A stretch of DNA of 12,793 nucleotides from Clostridiales bacterium UBA4653 (lineage in GTDB: Bacteria > Bacillota > Clostridia > Oscillospirales > CAG-272), in NCBI GenBank assembly GCA_002405565.1, contig DHMB01000064.1, positions 1 through 12,793 on the forward strand. The letters run 5' to 3'. Both the position numbers and the translations under genes were made by a program. Below are positions 6,834-12,793 of the stretch, in pieces (position 1 is the first letter of the stretch; each line of letters begins with the position of its first letter). The notes under the pieces are model-generated. The model was not told where the DNA came from. It saw nothing but the letters and a program-made list of their open reading frames with translations, and did no database searches.

Positions 6834-7516
6834 TAAAAAACGTCCTCTTTGATCTTGACGATACGATTCTTGATTTCGGGAAAGCCGAAAGAGACGCCCT
6901 GTCGCGAGCGTTTATAGAAAAAGGCATTGAGCCGACAGACGAGCTTCTTTCGCGTTACAGCGTGATAAACGAGGAGCACTGGAAGCGTCTCGAAAGGGAG
7001 GAAATCTCGCGGGACGAGGTCAAATACGGCAGGTTTCGTCAGCTCTTTGACGAATACGGAATAACCGTCTCACCGGTAGAGACCGCCGACCTTTACGAGG
7101 ATTTTTTAAGTCACGGACATTACTTTATCGACGGCGCGGAAGCGCTTCTCTCCTCCCTCTCCGAAAAATATCGGCTGTATCTCGTTTCAAACGGGACATA
7201 CAGCGTTCAGGAGGGCAGGCTCGCAAGCTCGGGAATCGAAAAATATTTCAAAGGGATATTCATTTCCGAGAAAGTCGGATGTGAAAAGCCCAAAAAGGAA
7301 TTTTTCGACGTTTGTTTCTCCCATATACCGAATTTTTCAAAGGAAGAGACCGTCATCATAGGCGACAGCCTGACCTCCGATATGCGCGGCGGCAAAAATG
7401 CCGGAATAAAGACAGTATGGTTCAATCGCAAGGGCAAAACGAACACTACCGATATGACCTTTGATTCGACCGCGACTTCGCTTTTTGAAATCGAAGATAT
7501 AATAAAAAATCTGTAA
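6830..7516 (+). CDS. HAD phosphatase of the YjjG type (nucleotidase-like)
   Basis: 228 residues with all four HAD motifs: FDLDDTILDF (nucleophile D8, acid D10), LVSNGT (about 116-121), CEKPKKEFF with its lysine (about 151-159), and IIGDSLTSDMRGGKNAGIKTVWF (about 176-198). The region after motif I (about 15-85) is a helical C1 cap. The LTSDMRGGKNAGIKTVWFN segment and overall length match the YjjG / TIGR02254 group, whose E. coli member dephosphorylates pyrimidine nucleotides including non-canonical ones. Substrate here is inferred. Its ATG overlaps the FAD dehydrogenase stop by four bases, and it ends the plus-strand operon 5 bases before a terminator hairpin. Confidence 0.87.
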   Translation: MIKNVLFDLDDTILDFGKAERDALSRAFIEKGIEPTDELLSRYSVINEEHWKRLEREEISRDEVKYGRFRQLFDEYGITVSPVETADLYEDFLSHGHYFIDGAEALLSSLSEKYRLYLVSNGTYSVQEGRLASSGIEKYFKGIFISEKVGCEKPKKEFFDVCFSHIPNFSKEETVIIGDSLTSDMRGGKNAGIKTVWFNRKGKTNTTDMTFDSTATSLFEIEDIIKNL

Positions 7517-7521
7517 ACAGC

Positions 7522-7560
7522 AAAAATCCCCCGCGTCCGAAACAGACGCGGGGATTTTTT
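7522..7560 (+). terminator. Strong terminator of the plus-strand operon
   Basis: A GC-rich stem (7522-7537 with 7545-7559, one bulged C) around a 7-base loop, followed by a T6 run. The A5 on the left makes it work in the opposite sense too. It starts 5 bases after the HAD gene stop. Confidence 0.9.
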
Positions 7561-7566
7561 GAAAAT

Positions 7567-7602
7567 AAAAAAATCGGCTTCACACAAGGAAAAACCGATT
7601 TT
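7567..7602 (-). terminator. Terminator of the yggS-end operon
   Basis: AAAATCGG (7570-7577) pairs with CCGATTTT (7595-7602) around a 17-base loop; on the minus strand the stem is followed by seven T (7573-7567). It lies 15 bases after the yggS stop and back to back with the plus-strand terminator, insulating two convergent operons. Confidence 0.8.
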
Positions 7603-7616
7603 ATATATTTGTATAA
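7601..7616. repeat. TTATAY-N4-GTATAA palindrome, copy 1 (one mismatch)
   Basis: TTATAT-ATTT-GTATAA, between the yggS stop and its terminator. One base differs from the perfect palindrome seen at the four other sites. Confidence 0.5.
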
Positions 7617-7617
7617 T

Positions 7618-8283
7618 TTACTTTCTCTCGCCGAAAATTCCGGTGCCTATGCGGATAATGTCCGCCCCTTCGGCAAGCGCCTCGCGATAGCTTGCTGTCA
7701 TTCCCATGGAAAGAATTGCGTCTCCGGAAAAGTACCTCTCGTTTTCGCATTTAAGTCGCGCAAGCAAGGCAAAATAGCCGCGCTTTTCATCGGAGCTGTC
7801 CGTGACCGGTGTGACCGCCATAAGTCCGCGCAGGCGGAGACTTTTCATTTTTGAAATTTCTTCAAGCGCCGCGGAAAGCTCTTCCGGCAAAAATCCGCCC
7901 TTCTGCGGTTCTCTTCCGGTGTTCACCTCGCAGAGGATGTCCGTGATAACGCCGACCTTTTCGCTTCTGCGGTCGATTTCCTCCGCAAGCGAAACAGAGT
8001 CGACGCTTTCAATCATCGAAACCTTGCCGACAAGATATTTGACCTTGTTCTTCTGCAACGTCCCGATGAAATGAACCTCCGTCCCCGAAAGGTACGGCTC
8101 GTGCGAAAGAAATTCCTGCACGCGGTTCTCGCCGACAAGCGTCACACCGCAACTGTCAATCGCGTACCGTATTTCCTCCGGTGTGCGATTTTTTATAACG
8201 GCGCAAAGGCGTGCATTCGGATAATCCTTCATATCCCCGCGCACTCTTTCGATATTCGTTTTTATTCTTTCAAAATCGCTCAT
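7618..8283 (-). CDS. yggS: YggS/PLPBP-family pyridoxal-phosphate homeostasis protein
   Basis: 221 residues, normal for the family. It has the alanine-racemase-like TIM barrel that binds PLP but is not known to catalyse a reaction; relatives buffer cellular vitamin B6. Visible features are the PLP lysine K31 in LCAVIKNRTPEEI, VGENRVQEF (about 50-58), HFIGTLQKNKVKYL (about 71-84), LRGLMAVTP (about 152-160) and the phosphate-binding end ILSMGMTASYREALAEGADIIRIGTGIFG. The usual AVSKT around the lysine reads AVIKN here, and HFIGHLQ reads HFIGTLQ. Start: the ATG directly abuts the TGA of the HlyD-like gene with no strong ribosome binding site, so translation is coupled. Last gene of the minus-strand unit. 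Confidence 0.93.
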   Translation of the reverse strand: MSDFERIKTNIERVRGDMKDYPNARLCAVIKNRTPEEIRYAIDSCGVTLVGENRVQEFLSHEPYLSGTEVHFIGTLQKNKVKYLVGKVSMIESVDSVSLAEEIDRRSEKVGVITDILCEVNTGREPQKGGFLPEELSAALEEISKMKSLRLRGLMAVTPVTDSSDEKRGYFALLARLKCENERYFSGDAILSMGMTASYREALAEGADIIRIGTGIFGERK

Positions 8284-9525
8284 TCAGCCCACAATCTTTC
8301 CTTCATAAAGATTTGTATCGTCAAGAATCAGAAGGTCGTTCAGCGCAATCGGCGCGAACTTGCAGTCATCCCCGACGTTGCCGTCGACGAGATAGCTGCC
8401 GTCCCTCTCTCCGATAATGTTCACGGCGCGCACCCTCGCGATTCCCTTTTTGAATATGTAAACGCAGGTCTGCCCGTCGATGACGCGCACAGTCGATGAC
8501 GGAACTCTCAGTCCCGTGCATTTTGCGCGCAGAACCTTCATCTGCTGAAACCTCGTCATGTCAAACCCCGATGGGATATAAGATGACGAAAAGCAAAGCA
8601 CCGCCTCGTTTTTTTCGTAATTTATACTCTTGTATAAAAGGTTCAGTGACATTTCCTCGGGGCAGGAATTACCGATGAAACTACAATCGTAATTTTCCCC
8701 CGAATACAGCCCTTCCGCCCTTTCAAGCGTTGTTTTACAGATGAAATACCATTTGAAATTTGTGACAATCGCTCCGACAGCGTTTGCATATTCGGTCTTT
8801 TCCGCGGAGGTTATCTCGTCAAAATTTTCCGTCGTGACAGTCATCGCAAGGGCGGTCGTCAGCTTGCCCTCGTAGCCGTCGCAATACGAAAAGAAGTATC
8901 CGGAAATGTCCGTCGTTACGCTTGACTCAACCCCGCCGAGAGACGAAATCAACTCGGCACGCTCGGTTTTGAGCGCCGCCGCTTCGGAAGAAAAATCGGT
9001 CTGACCCTTCGCCGCAAGCTCGCGACAGTTTATCAGCACGGAGAGTTCCTCCTTGTGTGCGTTTACCCATATAAGCTCGCCCTGTGCCGTTTTGGAAGCT
9101 ATTTCAAGTCTCAATGCTTCGATTTTCGCGTCCAGACTTTCCGTTGTTATGCCCTCGCCGACCTTGCTTTTTTCAAGCACCGATAAGAGTGAATTTATCG
9201 TTTTCAGTCGTTCCTCCGCTTCCGGCGAGGCAACCTTGTAAACATCGGCGACAGTCGCTCCGACGTTCATCTTTTCTCCGTTAGAAAAATGACGTTCAAC
9301 CGTGCCGACGGAGGACGAAAGAAGCGGTGCGTCATCGCGAAAAATGTAGCCCGAAAAAATCTCCGTATCGTCATAGTCCGCATATGTGACAACATAAAGC
9401 TGCGTTTCCGGCGCAAAAGCCATGACGATATGATATATTATGTAAACAACGGCTATCACGGACAGCACCGCGGAAATAATTATTTTCTTTTTCAGCGCCG
9501 GATCGCGCTTTTCCGCATTATCCAT
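8284..9525 (-). CDS. HlyD-like membrane-anchored protein
   Basis: 413 residues from the ATG at 9525, preferred over the ATG at 9531 because the AAGGGGG at 9534-9540 is 8 bases away rather than 2. Residues about 14-36 form one membrane helix, with most of the protein outside. After it comes a barrel-type segment typical of HlyD adaptors (TEIFSGYIFRDDAPLLSSS and GTVERHFSNGEKMNVGATVADVY, about 53-95), charged helices about 100-200 (LKTINSLLSVLEKSK, AKIEALRLEIASK) and a C-terminal beta region including CTGLRVPSSTVRVIDGQTCVYIF (about 336-358). Clostridial genomes often place such a gene beside yggS and cell-division genes; the division link is inference. No partner transporter gene is in view. Lies 16 bases after miaA and abuts yggS. 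Confidence 0.75.
   Translation of the reverse strand: MDNAEKRDPALKKKIIISAVLSVIAVVYIIYHIVMAFAPETQLYVVTYADYDDTEIFSGYIFRDDAPLLSSSVGTVERHFSNGEKMNVGATVADVYKVASPEAEERLKTINSLLSVLEKSKVGEGITTESLDAKIEALRLEIASKTAQGELIWVNAHKEELSVLINCRELAAKGQTDFSSEAAALKTERAELISSLGGVESSVTTDISGYFFSYCDGYEGKLTTALAMTVTTENFDEITSAEKTEYANAVGAIVTNFKWYFICKTTLERAEGLYSGENYDCSFIGNSCPEEMSLNLLYKSINYEKNEAVLCFSSSYIPSGFDMTRFQQMKVLRAKCTGLRVPSSTVRVIDGQTCVYIFKKGIARVRAVNIIGERDGSYLVDGNVGDDCKFAPIALNDLLILDDTNLYEGKIVG
8622..8637. repeat. TTATAC-N4-GTATAA palindrome, copy 2 (inside HlyD-like gene)
   Basis: TTATAC-TCTT-GTATAA, a perfect palindrome within the coding frame where it encodes Leu-Tyr-Lys-Ser-Ile. Confidence 0.55.
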
Positions 9526-9541
9526 CGTCATCGCCCCCTTT

Positions 9542-10474
9542 TTATTCGTTTATTATCTTCTCCGCCTCGCAGACAAGCGAGCGGAAATCGCCGAGCCTGT
9601 CCGGATAAAGCCAGTTTATGTTCGGATTTCTCCTCAGCCAAGTCAGCTGGCGCTTTGCATAACGCCTCGTGCCGAGCTTGATTTTTTCAACGGCGTCGCC
9701 GAGCGAGCAGTCGCCCGCGATATACCCGAGCATTTCCTTATAGCCTATCGCCTGTCCCGCCGTACTGTCCGCGGACAGAAGTCCACGGGACACAAGCGAG
9801 CGAACCTCTCCTTCAAGTCCCTCTTCAATCATAATGTCAACACGCCTGTTTATACGGTTGTATAATACTTCTCTGTCATCGTAATCAAGCCCGATTATCA
9901 AGCTGTCATAAGGAGAATCCGATATTGCCTCTCTGTCGTGCTCGGTTTTGGTCTTGCCCGTAAGCTCATAAATTTCAATCGCGCGGGCAACTCTGCGAAC
10001 GTTGTTCGGATGTATTTTTTCAGCCGCCTGCGGGTCGATTTCCCGCAATTTTTCGTGAAGCGCCTCCGCGCCGTTTTTCTCGGCAAACGCGATAAGCTCG
10101 TCCCGGAGCTTTTCATCGCTTTCAATCTCGCCGAAGTCCAGTCTGCCGAGAACCGTATCAAGATACAGTCCCGTCCCGCCGCAAAGAACAACTTTTTTTC
10201 CTCGCGACTGTACGTCGGCTATGACCTTGTGTGCGCGCTCCGCAAATTCGGCGGCGGAGAAGTTTTCCGTCGGCGCGCAGATGTCAATCATGTGATGACG
10301 AACCTCCGCCTGCTCTGCCTTTGTCGGCTTCGCCGTTCCGATGTCAAGCCCTCTGTATATCTGCATTGAGTCAAGGGAGACGAGCTCTCCGTCCAGCCTT
10401 TTGCAAAGCTCCAGCGCAAGCGCGCTCTTTCCGGAAGCCGTCGGCCCTGCGACGGCAATAATCTTATCGTTCAT
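9542..10474 (-). CDS. miaA: tRNA dimethylallyltransferase MiaA
   Basis: 310 residues, normal length. It transfers a dimethylallyl group to N6 of A37 in tRNAs that read codons starting with U, the first step of ms2i6A formation. Motifs in order: P-loop AGPTASGKSALA (9-20), DSMQIYRGLDIGTAKP (35-50, with the catalytic aspartate D35), HHMIDICAPTENFSAAEF (about 61-78), GGTGLYLD (about 100-107), NNVRRVARAIEIYELTGK (about 157-174), NRINRRVDIM (about 208-217), GQAIGYKE (about 240-247) and RRYAKRQLTWLRR (about 271-283). A weak AGGA lies upstream of the ATG at 10474. The neighbours queA upstream and an HlyD-like gene downstream are co-oriented. Confidence 0.97.
   Translation of the reverse strand: MNDKIIAVAGPTASGKSALALELCKRLDGELVSLDSMQIYRGLDIGTAKPTKAEQAEVRHHMIDICAPTENFSAAEFAERAHKVIADVQSRGKKVVLCGGTGLYLDTVLGRLDFGEIESDEKLRDELIAFAEKNGAEALHEKLREIDPQAAEKIHPNNVRRVARAIEIYELTGKTKTEHDREAISDSPYDSLIIGLDYDDREVLYNRINRRVDIMIEEGLEGEVRSLVSRGLLSADSTAGQAIGYKEMLGYIAGDCSLGDAVEKIKLGTRRYAKRQLTWLRRNPNINWLYPDRLGDFRSLVCEAEKIINE
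9850..9865. repeat. TTATAC-N4-GTATAA palindrome, copy 3 (inside miaA)
   Basis: TTATAC-GGTT-GTATAA, perfect, within the codons for the LYNRIN stretch of miaA. The protein sequence there is conserved in the family, but the codon choice that builds the palindrome is not forced by it. Confidence 0.5.
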
Positions 10475-10516
10475 TTCAAAATCCTGTTTATATAGCTGTC
10501 GTCTGCGTTTTCGATT

Positions 10517-10532
10517 TTATACTCCTGTATAA
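10517..10532. repeat. TTATAC-N4-GTATAA palindrome, copy 4 (queA-miaA gap)
   Basis: TTATAC-TCCT-GTATAA, perfect, in the 66-base gap between the queA stop (10541) and the miaA start (10474). Confidence 0.65.
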
Positions 10533-10540
10533 TCTCGTAT

Positions 10541-11611
10541 TCACTTGATGAAGCAAGCGTCGCCGAATGAGAAAAATCTGTATTTCTCTTTCACAGCCTC
10601 GGCGTAAGCTCTCATTGTAAATTCCTTTCCCGCAAGCGCGGAAACAAGCATGACAAGCGTACTCTCGGGCAGATGAAAATTAGTTATAAGCGCGTCTGTC
10701 GCCTTGAATTTATAGCCCGGATAAATAAAGATTCCGGTGTCGTCGCACATGGGATGAACAATTCCGTCATCTGTCGACGCGCTTTCAAGCGTTCTGCATG
10801 ACGTCGTTCCGCAGGCGATTATTCTTCCGCCCGCCGCCCGAGCCGCATTTATAATGTCCGCGCTCTCTTTGGTGACCGTGAAAAATTCGCTGTGCATTAT
10901 GTGATCCTTGATGCTCTCCGCCTTGACGGGGCGAAACGTTCCGAGGCCGACATGAAGCATTACGGGCGCAATCTTCACGCCCATATCGCGGATTTTCGCA
11001 AGAAGCTCCTCCGTAAAATGCAGTCCTGCCGTCGGAGCAGCCGCCGAGCCGGACTCCTTTGCATAAACGGTCTGATAATCGTCGTTGTCTTTAAGCTCTT
11101 CGGTTATATACGGAGGGAGTGGCATTTTGCCGATCCTGTCCAGTATCGAAAACAGCGATTCCCCGCCGGTGCGGTCATAATCGAAGGTAACGATTCTGTT
11201 TCCGTCCTCGATTATCTCGTCGATTGTCGCCGTCAGAATTCCATCGCCGAAGGAAACCCTTGCCCCCTCGCGCAGTCTCCTGCCGGGGCGGACAAGCACC
11301 TCCCAACGGTCAAGCGATTTCTGGCGGAGGAGCAGAAATTCGCAGGCTGCGCCGCCCTCGCCGAGCTTTTTACCGTATATTCTCGCAGGAATGACCTTCG
11401 AATCGTTTATAACAAGGACGTCGCCCGGGCGGAGATACTCCGTTATGTCGCGGAATATCCTGTGCTCAAGGGTCTGCGTTTCCCTGTCCATAACGAGAAG
11501 CCTTGCGGCGTCTCTCGGCTCGCAGGGGTGCTGCGCTATCAGCTCCTGCGGAAGGTCAAAATTGAAATCCGATGTTTTCAGTTCCGTTTTTGAAAGGTCG
11601 TTTTTTATCAT
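10541..11611 (-). CDS. queA: S-adenosylmethionine:tRNA ribosyltransferase-isomerase QueA
   Basis: 356 residues. It moves the ribosyl part of SAM onto the 7-aminomethyl-7-deazaguanine at the wobble position of tRNAs for Tyr, His, Asn and Asp, giving epoxyqueuosine. The family signature TSDFNFDLPQELIAQHP starts about residue 13; RDAARLLVMDR, ITEYLRPGDVLVINDSKVIPARI, LPPYI, YQTVYAKESGSAAAPTAGLHFT, LHVGLGTFRPV, GTTSCRTLES and ITNFHLPESTLVMLVSA follow in the usual order. The start at 11611 adds about 11 residues before the typical first residue; AAGGA lies 9 bases upstream and supports it. Ends in IK and TGA at 10541. Queuosine synthesis genes upstream in the pathway are not in this window. Confidence 0.97.
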   Translation of the reverse strand: MIKNDLSKTELKTSDFNFDLPQELIAQHPCEPRDAARLLVMDRETQTLEHRIFRDITEYLRPGDVLVINDSKVIPARIYGKKLGEGGAACEFLLLRQKSLDRWEVLVRPGRRLREGARVSFGDGILTATIDEIIEDGNRIVTFDYDRTGGESLFSILDRIGKMPLPPYITEELKDNDDYQTVYAKESGSAAAPTAGLHFTEELLAKIRDMGVKIAPVMLHVGLGTFRPVKAESIKDHIMHSEFFTVTKESADIINAARAAGGRIIACGTTSCRTLESASTDDGIVHPMCDDTGIFIYPGYKFKATDALITNFHLPESTLVMLVSALAGKEFTMRAYAEAVKEKYRFFSFGDACFIK

Positions 11612-11623
11612 TTTATTTGTTCC

Positions 11624-11639
11624 TTATACGATTGTATAA
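11624..11639. repeat. TTATAC-N4-GTATAA palindrome, copy 5 (upstream of queA)
   Basis: TTATAC-GATT-GTATAA, perfect, in the 38-base gap between the Cof-type gene and queA. Its right end on the minus strand overlaps the AAGGA of the queA ribosome binding site, so a bound protein could affect queA translation or transcription. Confidence 0.65.
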
Positions 11640-11649
11640 TATTCAAAAA

Positions 11650-12480
11650 TCAAAGCGGCGCCTCGATTTTTTCAATTGCGTCCGCTATTGCCCCGTCCTT
11701 TGCGTGGCAGAGACGGACGCCGCATATCTGCTTTACATTGTCCGTTGCGTTTTCAGGACACATCGCGACATCCGCCGCGCGGAGCATATCGATGTCGTTA
11801 TCAAAATCGCCCATGCAATATAACTTTACATCCGGATTCGATTTTCTGATTTCGTCCGTTATGTATCTGAGCTGATACGCTTTGCTTATGCCCTTCGGCA
11901 TGACCTCATAAAGCCAAGAGTTTGACTTTGTGTAGTCATACATAGGAAATTCGTCACGCAGAATTTCAAATGTGCTTTTCAGCAGGTCTGGGTCGGAGAT
12001 GAACACCGCCTTGAAATATTTTCCCTCGCAGAGCTCGTCAAAGCTGACCGCCGTCGCAAAGCGATCGAGCTTTGTCTTTTCAAGGCTTTCCTTCATAGCA
12101 AGGTCGTTTTTGTCATAAATGAAACCACGCTCGCAGGACGTCCGAAAGCCTATTTTGTCTCCCGCTATCTGCCTTACGCGATTGAAAAGCGGGCGAAGGT
12201 GCTCCGTTTCGAGATAATGCACGTTTTTCATCTCGCGCGTTCTGACATCAAAGCAAAATGCTCCGTTGCAGAGGACGCAGGGGATGTTCACGTAGTTTTC
12301 AATCGACGGAACGACGCTGTAAATATCAATGTGGTTGCGACCGGAGGAGAATGTGAATTTTCCGCCGTTATCTATAAAATATCTGATTTTTTCAAGGTTG
12401 ACCGTCGGTAGCGGCTCGCCGTGAAAAATGAACGTTCCGTCTATATCGGACGCCAGAATTATATTTTCAAATTTTTTCAT
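11650..12480 (-). CDS. Cof-type HAD-IIB phosphatase
   Basis: 276 residues from the ATG at 12480, which overlaps the stop of the upstream RluA gene as ATGA. A longer frame to 12606 would overlap that gene by 130 bases and lacks a family-like sequence. HAD motifs: SDIDGTFIFHG (nucleophile D12, acid D14), FTFSSGRNH (about 43-51), the lysine in PKGISKAYQLRY (about 205-216) and MGDFDNDIDMLRAADVAMCPENA (about 233-255). The C2-type cap lies between motifs II and III, and motif III's position in the second half is typical of Cof-like enzymes. The substrate, probably a sugar phosphate or cofactor phosphate, cannot be predicted. Co-oriented and coupled with the pseudouridine synthase upstream. Confidence 0.88.
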   Translation of the reverse strand: MKKFENIILASDIDGTFIFHGEPLPTVNLEKIRYFIDNGGKFTFSSGRNHIDIYSVVPSIENYVNIPCVLCNGAFCFDVRTREMKNVHYLETEHLRPLFNRVRQIAGDKIGFRTSCERGFIYDKNDLAMKESLEKTKLDRFATAVSFDELCEGKYFKAVFISDPDLLKSTFEILRDEFPMYDYTKSNSWLYEVMPKGISKAYQLRYITDEIRKSNPDVKLYCMGDFDNDIDMLRAADVAMCPENATDNVKQICGVRLCHAKDGAIADAIEKIEAPL

Positions 12481-12793
12481 AGCACCTCTCCGTTTTTCCG
12501 CAGCGCCGCAAGCACAGACGAAAAATCGTCCGGAAGCGGGCACTCGAAGCGCATTTTTTCCTTTGTTGACGGGTGAACAAGCTCCAGCTCCTTTGCGTGC
12601 AGGCATTGCCCCGAAATCAATTTACCGTATTTTCTCTCCGCGGGATTTTTCTCCTGACCGTAAAGCGGGTCGCCGAGAAGCGGATGGCCTATGCTCTGCA
12701 TATGCACCCTTATCTGGTGCGTGCGCCCCGTTTCGAGCTCGCATTTCACATAGCAAAGTCCCGCAGCAAAGTTTTCAATCGGCGTTATATGCG
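12477..12793 (-). CDS. RluA-family pseudouridine synthase, 5' end cut by window edge
   Basis: The frame stays open from the stop at 12477 to the right edge, so the start lies outside; a GTG at 12749 is internal. I read HITPIENFAAGLCYVKCELE and then TGRTHQIRVHMQSIGHPLLG directly, followed by DPLYGQ. This is the C-terminal RluA signature, where the TGRTHQIR arginine lies near the active site. The catalytic HRLDxxTSG motif would be upstream and is not visible. Enzymes of this family convert uridine to pseudouridine in 23S rRNA or tRNA; target unknown. The last residues (CPLPDDFSSVLAALRKNGEVL) finish the domain. Its stop overlaps the Cof-type gene start by four bases. Confidence 0.93.
   Translation of the reverse strand, partial: HITPIENFAAGLCYVKCELETGRTHQIRVHMQSIGHPLLGDPLYGQEKNPAERKYGKLISGQCLHAKELELVHPSTKEKMRFECPLPDDFSSVLAALRKNGEVL

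Noticed and set aside
10892..11593. 233-codon plus-strand frame antisense to queA
   Set aside because: Shadow of the strongly conserved queA frame; composition rich in Arg and Leu without domain motifs.
12481..12606. Longer N-terminus for the Cof-type HAD
   Set aside because: It would overlap the RluA gene by 130 bases and the added residues (Cys/Ala/Arg-rich) look like out-of-frame coding sequence.

Overview
The window looks like chromosome from an anaerobic Bacillota bacterium, most likely a gut-type member of the Clostridia. The signs are a PadR / HAAS-domain / DUF4097 regulatory cassette, a C_GCAxxG_C_C protein, a COG2509-type FAD-dependent dehydrogenase, YggS next to an HlyD-like membrane protein, AGGAGG-type ribosome binding sites, and mid-range GC with tightly packed operons. 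This placement is inferred from gene content; no rRNA or tRNA gene is present to fix it.

Left part, minus strand. Positions 1-1392 hold a coupled three-gene cassette transcribed right to left: a PadR regulator, a four-helix HAAS-domain membrane protein and a DUF4097 protein cut by the left edge. A perfect TTGACA-17-TATAAT promoter drives it, with a 21-bp inverted repeat over the -35 that suits autorepression by PadR. Positions 1601-3391 hold a second minus-strand unit: promoter, RlmI-type rRNA methyltransferase, C_GCAxxG_C_C protein, terminator.

Middle, plus strand (3430-7560). A divergent promoter region leads into a four-gene unit: a long-chain acyl-CoA ligase, a 54-residue single-pass membrane protein, a COG2509 FAD-dependent dehydrogenase and a YjjG-like HAD phosphatase overlapping it by 4 bp. 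It ends at a strong GC-rich hairpin, back to back with the terminator of the next, convergent unit.

Right part, minus strand (7564-12793). Six co-oriented genes run from the right edge: an RluA-family pseudouridine synthase (5' end cut), a Cof-type HAD phosphatase, queA, miaA, an HlyD-like membrane protein and yggS. Spacing is tight, with an ATGA overlap, a TGA-ATG abutment and gaps of 16-66 bp. Three of the six are RNA-modification genes, so this is mainly a translation-related housekeeping cluster. No insertion sequence, phage gene, CRISPR array or tRNA was seen, and no stretch over 300 bases lacks a gene.

The main unexplained signal is a 16-bp palindrome, TTATAC-N4-GTATAA, found four times exactly and once with one mismatch between 7601 and 11639, in both gaps and genes of the right-hand cluster and nowhere else in the window. 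Second-tier signals are three ACTATTG half-sites over the two divergent promoters at 3363-3458, and a promoterless open frame between queA and miaA that ends in an ATGA overlap with miaA. I saw no convincing new multi-gene system; most of the window is recognisable housekeeping and regulatory content.
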